Below the pieces are notes generated by a model. The model worked only from the letters and a program-made list of their open reading frames with translations, did no database searches and was not told where the DNA came from. This document shows, piece after piece, positions 47,640-57,829 of a DNA stretch of 64,000 bases. Numbering within the stretch: the first letter of the stretch is position 1; every line of letters begins with the position of its first letter. Source of the stretch: Zantedeschia hybrid cultivar (Eukaryota; Streptophyta; Magnoliopsida; Alismatales; Araceae); NCBI GenBank assembly GCA_030544215.1, contig JARZZO010000002.1, positions 80,731,150 to 80,795,149 of the forward strand. The letters run 5' to 3'. The translations under genes were made by a program, and so were the position numbers.

Positions 47640-48100
47640 TATTAGTTGTTATTCTATCAAATTGGGATAGTATGTAGTGGGATAAGAAGGGTAATTTTGA
47701 CATAAAAAGGTACCTCTTTTATCTCTTATTCCCCCTTTGCAGTCAAAGCAATTAGAATAACTTATTCTCCAACTCTTATTCTAGCTTGAATTGATACCCC
47801 TTACCAAATCAAAACACTCCTTATTTTAGAATAAGCTATCCCGCATAACTTATTCTAGAATAAGCAATCCCGCAAACAAAGTGAAGAAAATGCCCGGTTT
47901 GGTTGCTGGATGGCTAATTCTCGGATCCAATATTTCTAATTTCTTATGTGGGAATAAGTGGGTGTTGTGTTTGGTAGGACTTTGTATCCCAGCGGGAATA
48001 AAGGACACATATTTCTTATTCATTTTGGTTTGGTTAGAATGTGTGGAATAAAGGCACCTAAAATGACAACATTATCCTGCTTATTCATGAGAATAATTAG
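47640..48100. repeat. Harbinger right terminus and adjoining MITE-like sequence
   Basis: 47640-47883 is rich in ttattctagaataag-type phrases and ends in the inverted terminus. From 47893 a second stretch (ggtttggttgctgg, many ggaataa words) looks like another Tourist/Harbinger-type MITE. Its ends are not defined. Confidence 0.5.
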
Positions 48101-48534
48101 TCCTTGAAATTCCAGTTTGTTAACCACATCAACCACTTCAAATTTGTTTATCCCATGAAAGTAATTTTTTTATTGGGACAAATACTTTCTCTAGCACAAG
48201 CAGGGAAGTTGGATTTAAACTCGGACTTTGTTTATGCAAAACTGGAGCACAATCATTTGCAACGTTATTCCTCCAGTTTAATTTTTGTTCATTAACCTCC
48301 ATCTACAAGAGGGCAAACTGTACTCGAGAAAGTTCAGAATTTGGAAGGCTTTCTTACATTATAACGAGGATTTAAACTGGATCATAATTTTAATACATAG
48401 CATTGTCAGCTACGACAACTTAGATGCTGAAGGCGGAGCTGTTTGGAGGGCTACATTACAACGCATCTCTAGAGTACTCGTTATAGAGTATCCATTGGAA
48501 AATACAATGGCTATGTTGCAGAATTTTATTTTAA

Positions 48535-48562
48535 TCTCTCTCTCTCTCTCTCTCTCTCTCTA
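48535..48562. repeat. (CT)n microsatellite followed by (CA)n
   Basis: CT run followed by tatacacacacaca. No gene is recognised from 48100 to 49000. Confidence 0.92.
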
Positions 48563-49014
48563 TACACACACACAAGAGCAATCACTTGTCTTCAAATTTC
48601 TCTTATTCACGACAACCATCACAGTCCCTGCAAGACCCCTCTTTTTCCCAGTTCCAAGCAAGAAAATGCATTGTTCGTTTCCCTATCATACTTGGTTAAT
48701 GAAACAAAAACAAGAGAATGAAGAAAGGAGAAGAATGTGGGTAGAAATGGAGTGGGTGGAACCCAATTCTCCATCCTCATAACTCATTTGTATTCATAAA
48801 ATAGAAATTTACATCGTCACATGGCACAAGGCTAAAAATACAATTTCTGAAGGCAGCCAGATTGCTAGTATGAAGTTCAATATGCTACACACAAGGGTAT
48901 GTACATTCCACACAAGGTTATGTACATAACTTGGAAAAAAGATAAAAAAATTACATCAGTCGATGGAGCCTTCACGAAAGATATTGTACTGAGTGCTGAG
49001 GAAGAAACTTACTA

Positions 49015-51045
49015 TGTAGGACAAAAAATAGAAGAGTCAAACACCTCTAAATAAGAATGCAGAGGAGATCACCATCTGAAATCAGGTTTCAACAAAGGCA
49101 AAGACATGCAAAAATAGTTAAGGTCAAGTAAGAAAATTCTCAATTCATGGTCAACATTAAGAAGAAAAAATAATTAAGCACTCTTGAAAAGAGGTTCAAA
49201 ATCTTCAAAGTCTGCTCATTATTACTATGTTGTTAACAAACTTATGTGCAGGGAATTGGCATAAGTCATGGATAATTGGGAAAAGAAAAAAAAGCAACTA
49301 GAAGATAATAAACATTTACCAACAAGTGAAATCAGAAAAAGACAGGATTTGTTCTAAAACAGACCTCAGCATCTAAAATCAAGCTTCACCAAAGCCAAAG
49401 ATAAGTAAAGAAAAGCAAGCTTACCTCATATCCGATCATCTCAATCATAGATTTTTTTCTCATTTTATATACCAGTAGCCTAGCTTGAAGCGAAACCATA
49501 CTGTCATGCTCCTCCTCAACAAATTTTAATGGATCTTTAAAAATAAGAAGAAAAAAAAAACCCAATTCATAGTCAAGGTGAAGGAAAAAAAAAGCACAAC
49601 TAAACAGGAAAGAGGTTCAAAATCTTCAAAAACCTACTCATTAGTTTGAAGGTACTATCATAAGATAATTAGCAAGTAAATTCAAAATGTAAACTTGTGA
49701 TTCTTATAAAACTTGCTCACCAACTTTCTGACAATACCTGAAATGATAGTACTCTGCATAATAAGTATGCACCTGGATAAAGCAAGAAACGAAAGACAAA
49801 TACTACAAGGTTTCTTGAAATCGTAAACATGCAGGCTTTACTCTTGAAAGAAAAGTCGCCATAAAAAAATAGGTGACAAAACATGTAAAACTTTGCAAAA
49901 TTATGTATGCAAATAATGCAGATCTAATACAAGGTGAAGATATCACATTGGCAAAACAACAAACCCATGGAAAAGAGAGGGGGTTGGATAGGAGAGAGGC
50001 TCAGGAAACCTTATATATCATAAGGGAGTAGTAGTTTTAAAACTATCTCCACCCTTCCTAAGGAAGATAAGGCTCATCCTCATTGCCTCCATGCTTACTT
50101 GCACAGTGTACATGGTTGTTCGAGCTCGTAAGGTTAGGGTTGCCTTTTAAAAGGCCATCCATCCAAACTTACAACAAAACTAGTGAGCTGTAAGAAAGAA
50201 ATTAGTAGTGCAGATGGCGATTGATAGTAAAATTGGACATGTGATCCCAGTCAAACTTTCATCATCTTTTATCATACATACAAAGGTGCAAAAATCCTGC
50301 ATACACACCACACCTAGATAAATAAATAAACCAAAAGCAAGTACTATAAGATTTGTATGTGAAAGCAAAAACAGACATGGCTTAATCTTGAAAGAAACAT
50401 CACTATAAAAAATAGGTGAGAAAATATAGGTAAAAGAAGGTGTTAATGAAGAAACTTCCTATGTAGGACAGAAAATAGGAGAGCCAAGCACCTCCAAATA
50501 AGAATGCAGAGGGGATCACCATCTGAAATTAGGCTTCAACAAAGGCAAAGACAAGTAAAAATAATTAAGGTCAAGCAAGAAAATTCTCAACTCATGGTCA
50601 AGATTAAGAAAAAAAAAATTAAGCACAGCTAAATAGGAAAGAAGTTCAAAATCTTCAAACTTTGCTCATTAGTGTGACAAGTACTCTTATTACTATGTTG
50701 TTAACAAACTTATGTGCAAAGAATTGGCACAAGTCATGGATAAATGGGAAAAGGAAAGAAAGCTTAGCGAAGAAACTGAACGTTTACCAAGTGAAATCAG
50801 AAAAAGGCAGAATTTATTTTAAAACAGACATCACCATCTAAAATCAAGCTTCACTAAAGCCAAAGACAAGTAAAGAAAAGTATCATTGCCTCCATGCTTA
50901 CCTGCATAGTGTAGATGGTTGTCCGAGCTCATACGGTTAGGGTGGCCATCCATCTAAGCTTATAGCAAAAATAGTGAGTTGCAAGAAAAAAATTAGTATT
51001 GCAAAAGTAACTTGATAGTAAAATAGACATCATCATCTTAAAACT
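49015..51045. repeat. Diverged tandem segmental duplication, about 1.4-kb period
   Basis: 49020-49450 matches 50460-50885. Shared phrases include aataagaatgcagagg.gatc, accatctgaaat.agg.ttca and caaaggcaaagaca. A second pair, 50081-50240 and 50883-51030, shares tcattgcctccatgcttac and ggttagggt.gcc. The right-hand copy has lost most of the material between these two blocks. All is non-coding AT-rich sequence. Confidence 0.88.
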
Positions 51046-51697
51046 TGCAGAGACAACACAGTCATTTGAGCCTCAGTTTCACCATCTTTTACTATACATA
51101 CAAAGGTCCAAAAATCTTGCATACACTCCCTGTCCACTTGACTGCACAAACCATTGCATCCACACATTCACAAACACATAAGAAGCTTCATATCACAACA
51201 ATCTTGAAACGAGCAAACAAAGATTAAGTAAAAGGTACTACGGGCTCAGAAAGTAGTTGTACATGGCCATTCATTCCATCTAGTGGGGTTGCTCCAAAAG
51301 CATCCAGACAATACTATTAAAAATATTGTACTAGAGTGCCTAGGATCCATCCAACCAATAGATGAAAGATGATCAATCTTTTTCATCCCTGCCCGTTTCA
51401 TGTATAGCTCAGATGCTTATACACTGATGCCCTCCTACTATCTACATGTATAGTGACACCATACCATTTACGTTGGCACTATATATCAACGTGCACAGTT
51501 TAGATAGGATTACAGTCATATGCTTTAGCATCCAAGAGCACACAAACATAGATAATCATAAGGGTTAAAAGGGACCTACAATAAAATGACAGAGTTAAGT
51601 AAAAAAGAATGATAATGTAACATAAAGTGAAGCATTAGTATTGTCTAGCGTAGTTCCTTTAGATGCAAAAAAGAGAAAATAGTAGCAGTTACGGGGT
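51046..51697. other. Intergenic, no gene recognised
   Basis: AT-rich; nothing recognised before the solo LTR. Confidence 0.4.
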
Positions 51698-51702
51698 ACA
51701 TG

Positions 51703-53267
51703 TGTTAGGTTCTTTCGTTTCTCGGGATCGGAAACGCAGCAGAAATAAATAAATTAAAATTATGCAATCCCTGTCCGTTTTGAATAAACAAAAATCGATT
51801 AACCGGGTAATTGAATATTACCTCACGTAGATTCAAAACTGCATCCGAACAATTCCGTCGGTGTGATACCGCTAGCCGCGCAAACGTCCGACCTCTAGCG
51901 AAGTCCACGCGATCTTCCTCACGGTGGATATCCTCACGTTTCTCATTCCTCGCAGGCCACGAGCGATTTATCGTTCGCCGCAACGACCATCGCAATGCGT
52001 GGTCGATTTCCTGTCGTACGGGAGTTAGAGAAGACGGCGATGCAATCTCCAGAGAGGAAAGAGAGCAGGGGCACCAGAGAGAGAGAGGGAGAGAGGAGGG
52101 GGCAGCCAGGGCTGAGCAGCAGCTTGGCCTGGTCAGCTCGTTCGTTATATTTTATATTAACCGTCAATTTTTTATAAAAACCCTCGGTTTAATATAAAAC
52201 CCACTTTTAATCTATCGCCTTCAGAATCTTTTGCGTCTGACCCTCTAGGCCCAATTACCAGTCCAGTTAATGGCCCAATAAGCCTAGTGACTCATCACTA
52301 ACTTGATTAATCAATTAATAATTCATATTAATTAATCAATCAACCAAATTAATGTCGAACATTAAATTCAGTTGGGCCTCCAATCACGTTGGGTGCTAAG
52401 CAACACCGCGTGAACCTGGAATGTAATGGGGTTAAACAACCCACTCTTGGAAGCTTCCCAACGATAGTTACCACGTAGATTTAATCATTCATTCGCACAA
52501 TGCTCTCGAGTCAACTCAGAGTATGTATAGTTTATTGTCAAACCCTAACTGATTGACTCACTTAGATTGGATGTTGTCGTATAATATCGAAAAACTCATT
52601 TCCCGATATTATCGTCCGCCCTGATCAGTGACTCCTGCGCATCCTTCCTAGAGCATTCTCTCTCTAAGTATTGAGAGCGAATGATTCCTTATTGACACTT
52701 AATTCCCTTCGATGGTATTCCACTATACCTAATCCTTAGGTGTTTAGAATCTCATGAATAGAGATCCGTAAACCAAGGTCAAAGTACATAAGTCCACCGA
52801 CAAGGTGTCCCCGGTGTCTCAGGTGCGACGACTATCCACGCAACTGCGACAATAGAATCAAGCTAGTTGACAATCAAGTACTATACCATCTAACGATTCA
52901 ATCAGATCAGTTCAATAAACTCATTTTGTAATGAGCACTTGAAAATTCACCTTAGTGTCTCCACACAAGTGACTATGAGATCAGTCACCCTCATTGTATG
53001 AGCAGAAGTAATTTGCACTAGTCTAACCGGATATCCGATGTCCTTCTCGAATATCCTCCGACTAAGAACTATTAAGAATATGTGTGCTTAAGTGATCAAT
53101 CTCATTAGTATGATCTCATCATGAATTGATCACTATCACACATATTCACGAACTTCATTATGAGACGGTAAAAGAACGAATTACACATAATGAAATAATG
53201 TCATTTTATTAATAAATGAACGAGAATTACATAGTTAGATTGGCTTGTAGGCCACCTAAGACTAACA
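51703..53267 (-). mobile_element. Solo LTR, about 1.57 kb
   Basis: The ends tgttag...ctaaca form a terminal inverted repeat. The flanks acatg (51698-51702) and atatg (53268-53272) are a 5-bp duplication with one C-to-T difference. No internal domain or second LTR is present, so it is what remains after recombination between two LTRs. Orientation is inferred from the minus-strand start tgttagtcttaggtggcc, which is familiar from Copia LTRs. Confidence 0.82.
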
Positions 53268-53394
53268 ATATGCAAGTCCAACTAAAATTTAAAGCCAAGC
53301 CTAAGAATAGGGGACCAAGTTCAGAATGAAAGCCTAGGCATTAGTGGACCAAAGTTCATCAGCAATTTGGTTCCTGAGGTGCTCTCCAACTATA

Positions 53395-53861
53395 AGGTCA
53401 ACTCGGCCAAGTGGAATGTCCTCGGGCACGTATCATCACCATCATCATCAACCGGCAGATTTTCATCTTCCATATTCTTGAAGTACCAATCATAGCTTTG
53501 CTTACATCGTATGAAATTCTGCACAACACAGCATGCAAGAACAATCTTCCGCTGTGTTGCTTAAAGATACATGTTACCCTCTCTCAGTGTCTGAAATCTC
53601 ATATTAAGGACCCTAAAAGCGCGTTCGACCACATTTCATAACTGAGCATGACGATGGTTAAAGTTCTCTTTCTTATTTTCATAGGGGACATGACCCTGCC
53701 CTCAAAAAAGAGAGAGACGATACCTATGCCCTCTGTAAGGAGCTAGGAAACTTCCTGTGTTCAAATATCCAGCATCAACAAGATAATATTTCCTAGGCGG
53801 CACTCGAAAGCCCCCATCCGAAACTGCCCACTTTAACACTCGTGTCTACCGCAGATCCTTC
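53395..53861 (-). pseudogene. Decayed PIF/Harbinger transposase
   Basis: The minus strand reads LKWAVSDGGFRVPPRKYYLV, DAGYLNTGSFLAPYRGHRYR, NFNHRHAQL, NVVERAFRVLNMRFQTLREG and QRKIVLACCVVQNFIR, with several in-frame stops. It is clearly related to the intact transposase at 39723-40974. The first catalytic Asp and everything upstream are missing because the match ends at 53861, where a tgtagacacg sequence begins. A solo LTR abuts the other side. Confidence 0.85.
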
Positions 53862-54965
53862 TGTAGACACGCTAATTTTGACATCATTTTGAGTAAATTT
53901 CATATTATATAATAATGTCCCAAAATGGTCTAATTTTTAATCATTAATTAATTTTTAATTAATTGTCTAAAAGACGTCGCTCTAGGAAGACGCCATTTAA
54001 GGTTTAAATCCTATTTCGATTTTTAATTTGCTTTTTAATTAATTTATTAATTAACTGAAAGACATCTGCCTATCCCGACGTCATTTAGGTTTCTTGATAA
54101 TTTTGGTTTGTTCTTTCGAGTTTATCTTTATCTTAATTTAAGTTAAAAGACGTCTACCTTGGGCGACGCATTTTAACTGATTACAGATAATGATGAATTA
54201 AGTTGTATTTATCATCTTTTTTCGGTTGGATTGACTCCAAAATTGTTTGTGATGATTCATAACTGGCCGGAATGCGCGTGAGAATTTTAAAATTCTACTT
54301 CTATATAAACCCAAGCCATTTGTCATTAAAAAAGTTAGTGAAAAAAAGTTAAGGAGTCAAGTTAGAAATAGTGGAAAAATCATTGAAGAAGCATCAAAAG
54401 ATCGAAGTGTCATGTACGGCTTCCAGGAGTTCTTGAAGGAGAAAAGTGTGTTCAAGAAAGCTTCATCATCTTCATCCTTTAAGATCATTCAAGAACCAAG
54501 ACTTTCAGGGGCCATTCAACTTAGTCTTCTCAATTAATTTCTAATTAATCTCTGCATATTTTTCATTGATTTCATCATATTAGTTTCATAGTTTCTGTTC
54601 ATCACATCACTTCATGCTATTCATACAACACTAGCATATTTTTCTAACCCATATGCTAAGGGGTTTTAAAGACCACAAAACAAGTGAGTTTATCTTGTTT
54701 GAATTACATGATTAGAATTCTCATTAGAATAGATACTACTTTCATTTAGTTCTTATTAGTCTTTCTCATCTTTTCATCTCATTCTTTGTAAGGTACAAAG
54801 GAGTATCAAAAGATCAAGAGGAAGGAATCAACAAAGAAGATCTGGGCGATCTTCAAAGTTCAATCAACATTCAAAGCAAGAACAAGATTAAAAGGGTTTT
54901 TTTTCTTCAGCCGGCTGAAGAGAAGGTATCAAGAACTTCAACATCTCCCACATCTGAAACAGGTA
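53862..54965. repeat. Possible LTR fragment
   Basis: It starts tgtagacacg exactly where the Harbinger relic stops, contains three aaaagac(g)tc phrases (53970, 54058, 54145) and a tatataaacccaag TATA-like site near 54303. These features are usual for gypsy LTRs, but the right end is not defined and no duplication was found. Confidence 0.35.
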
Positions 54966-55734
54966 AGCGATCATCCTTTTATCTTTTGAAGCTTTTTAGT
55001 CAAAAGTTTTCTGGCGATCACACTTAGTTTTAATAGGTTTCATTGTTATATAATCAACATGAAATTCATGATTTAACACATCACAATTTAAGTACTCACA
55101 TACATGAGAAGTAATTTTGAGAAGAAAGAGTTCCACATTTCATTGGTTATTCAGTCAACTCTAACTAAATGTCTGAAGTGGAAGGGTCTTTTTTCAGTCT
55201 AGGACTTTCAATGAGGCTCATGAATTTAATCAAGTAATGTTGTTGATAATGGAAGCGATGTGATAATTATAAACCAAGTGATATTATCCCATATATTCAG
55301 CGAAAAATTGAGAAAACAAGGAAAAATTAAATCCCACTACTTTGAGAGGGTTGTGCAGTACTCAGTCTAGCCATTTATTCATAACCACCCAGATGCATGC
55401 ATTCAATATTGTATCGTAGGGGAAATTTCCCAGTGACATTCGACATGCAACTTTAATCATGTATCAAGCAAAATATTACCATCTCCTTTTCACTTGTGGC
55501 CAGGTGGGCTTATATGAAATACAGAGATCCAGAGTATATTTGAAAGATGTTGATTTCAAAGTTAAAGAGAACACAATCATAGTACTGGATTGTGGTAGTT
55601 CTTTCTCTACTAAAAAATCAAGTCCATAGAAATCATTTATGAAAGGTTGCCCTCTAATTTCACTTGTCACTTGCTTTGCATTGATCCAAACACAAGGAAA
55701 GTCCTGTAAAATAGAACAAATACAATAGAAACAA
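54966..55734. other. Intergenic, no gene recognised
   Basis: AT-rich. A 64-codon minus-strand frame near 55480-55670 (LVEKELPQSST, LKYTLDLCISYKPTWP by approximate reading) suggests a retroelement relic, but I cannot assign it. Confidence 0.35.
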
Positions 55735-56235
55735 CATTTTGCATTAACTCAAATTCAACTTTAACATTACCCAATCAGCATTCAGACATTTGTCAAAAAA
55801 ATTCCATACTCTTTTATGCAATCTAACAGTTCAAATTGCATGGAAGAAGATCCTATAGACCTCACTTTCGCTAAACCTTCAAATTTTCTCTTACATATCT
55901 AGATAAATTTTCATCTTTTACTCAAAGTAAGAGAAGTAAAATAAAAGTTGGAGAACAACAAAAATATCTTAATGAGAAATCTACCCAAACTGGCTCTGTT
56001 TGTCACCATTTTGCATCTACCTAAATTTTATTTCACATGTCTAGAAGAAGTCCAGAGTATCTATAATTGATTTAAAAGCACCAACTCAACTCAAATTCAA
56101 CTTTCACATTACCCAATCAGCGTTCAGACATTTGTCAAAAAAATTGCGTACTCGTTTATGCAATCCGACAGTTCAAATTGCATGGAACAAGATCCTGTAG
56201 ACCTCACTTTAGCTAAACCTCCAAATTTGAAAGTA
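55735..56235. repeat. Direct repeat, two copies about 345 bp apart
   Basis: The block at 55745-55880 recurs at 56090-56232 with roughly ten substitutions. Shared words include 'acccaatcagc.ttcagac', atttgtcaaaaaaatt and gcatggaa.aagatcct. Spacer 55881-56089 is unrelated. Confidence 0.9.
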
Positions 56236-57640
56236 AATAAAATAGAATCTTGATAAAATAGAATCTTGATATAAAGATTGAATGGAGCAAAATCTTGATA
56301 TAATCAAACAATAATCAGATGTAAAGAATCACAACAAATCCCCATCGTTCTGGGAACGGATGCTCCCATTTTAATCATCACAATGTACATACAAAAGGGA
56401 ACCAAGAGAATCAACATGAAGCATGAATAACAAAAGGAGAACGAAGAAGAGATATGATGCATGCATATGAAAAAAAAACTGTTCTACACAGACCGTGGAG
56501 GATAATCGAACGTTGAGGAAGAATAGGAGGAAGCCGCAGATGGACAATCTCTTAACGCAGATGGGGATGAGTCGCCCAACTCCAAGCCTACGTTTGTGGA
56601 CATACATGCAAGGAAGAGCAGCAATACAAAGATTTAAAATAGACAAAGGGAGAAGTACGAAGTCTGAAGAGGACGAAGCTCGGGTCCAAGCAAGTGGTCG
56701 ACGTCGACCGGACCCTTCACTGCAAATGGCATATTTGAGGGCGCCGTGAATTAGACACGGCCTAGGGACAAGGGTCATGAGAGACTCGTTCAAAACCCTA
56801 GACCGCCATTACACACCATCAATAACCGCGGAGGCAAGGATCGATGACGACGAGCAAGGAAGAACCATGCGGCAAGGAGCACAGCGGTGAAGATATGGTT
56901 GCTCTGACCTGAAAGGGGCAGTGTTGGATCCTGCGAAGAGACAATCTCTGGCAAGAGGATGAGTGCTTGGCGGTGGGAGTGGTCAGGGCATGGGTGGAAC
57001 AGTGAAAATGCCCCTACGCGTGTTCTGTTCGAGGTTGAGTTGAGAGTTTGACAGTTGTGCCCTAAATCCCTTATTTGTGGGTTATGCGGAACATGCCGTC
57101 CAATATGAGTCAACGCTCGAACAAGACATCCGGACAACCAAAGTGAATAACAGGCATAGTCCGTCCTATTCGACCCTTATACGGCTAACAAATCAGGCCT
57201 CTGTATATAGACAAAGGGCATGTTTGGCGCATCTTCCAATTGAAAGTACTTTGAGATGTTTGTCTCATTATTTTATAAGAATAAAGATAAGCGGAAGCCA
57301 CTTCTATAGTATTTAGTTTGTTTTTTAACTTCTGACCATTACAATGAGAGCTTCATACATTTTTTTAAAAAAGTAAAATTATTAGGGAAGTACCTTTGGA
57401 CGGGTTATAACCACTTCCATATATATAAGAAAGCATGACCCCAGTACTACACTAAGCATCAATATAGTGGGTTAAAAAAAATACGTGTCCGTACAAATCG
57501 CACAGGTTAAAAAAATTTAAAAACATAAAAAATGAATTCTAATGAACCGTAACAAATACCTTTAATAGTCCAGCCCAATAACAATTTTTAATATTTTAAA
57601 GTTTTCCCTATATTATGCTAACCCTCAATAGCTATTTTTT
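56236..57640. other. Upstream flank of CDC45
   Basis: 56370-57140 is less AT-rich and has open frames on the minus strand without family resemblance. It could be the first exon or leader of a minus-strand gene whose rest is lost. 57300-57640 is AT-rich. No supportable gene. Confidence 0.35.
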
Positions 57641-57813
57641 ACAAAAGTTGCACACCCGTCCGATGGCTGAGCTTCGCGGCCACACCTAAACACCCCTCGG
57701 TGGCGCCACCATGTCAATTTCGTCGTATCCGTCGTCAAAATTCAAAACAAAGCTCAAAACGCCTAAACGCAAATTTAAAGAGGCGGGCGGGCGGACGCGG
57801 CAGACCTGAAACT

Positions 57814-57821
57814 TTTGGCGC
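57814..57821 (+). promoter_or_regulatory. E2F consensus site upstream of CDC45 ATG
   Basis: tttggcgc matches the E2F consensus TTTSSCGC and lies 8 bp before the ATG. CDC45 is a known E2F-regulated S-phase gene. The same site survives at 63765-63772 in the partial second copy, whose flanks are otherwise diverged. Confidence 0.7.
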
Positions 57822-57829
57822 CGGAAGCC

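Larger units (their letters stand above)
34961..47883 (+). mobile_element. PIF/Harbinger region between distant inverted termini
   Basis: cactttgtttgc at 34961-34972 and its exact reverse complement at 47872-47883 face each other. The zones just inside each end are rich in gaataag/cttattc phrases. Between them on the plus strand are an intact Myb-like ORF1, an RNase-H1-N-type ORF and an intact DDE transposase, the usual PIF/Harbinger equipment. I could not find a 3-bp TTA/TAA duplication at these ends. The 12.9-kb span is therefore tentative: one terminus may belong to a separate MITE of the same family, and the autonomous element may be shorter. Confidence 0.5.

Noticed and set aside
34961..47883. 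Calling the 12-bp inverted pair as proven ends of one Harbinger element
   Set aside because: I could not find the 3-bp TTA/TAA duplication, and MITEs of the same type occur next to the right end; kept only as a tentative feature and finding.
51811..52197. Arg-rich open frame inside the solo LTR
   Set aside because: Lies in LTR sequence, has no homologue I know and overlaps equal-length frames on the other strand.
57815..57829. Upstream TTG extension of CDC45 (LAPEA before MVREHG)
   Set aside because: There is no ATG upstream, the family starts at MVRE-like residues, and the E2F site overlaps this stretch.
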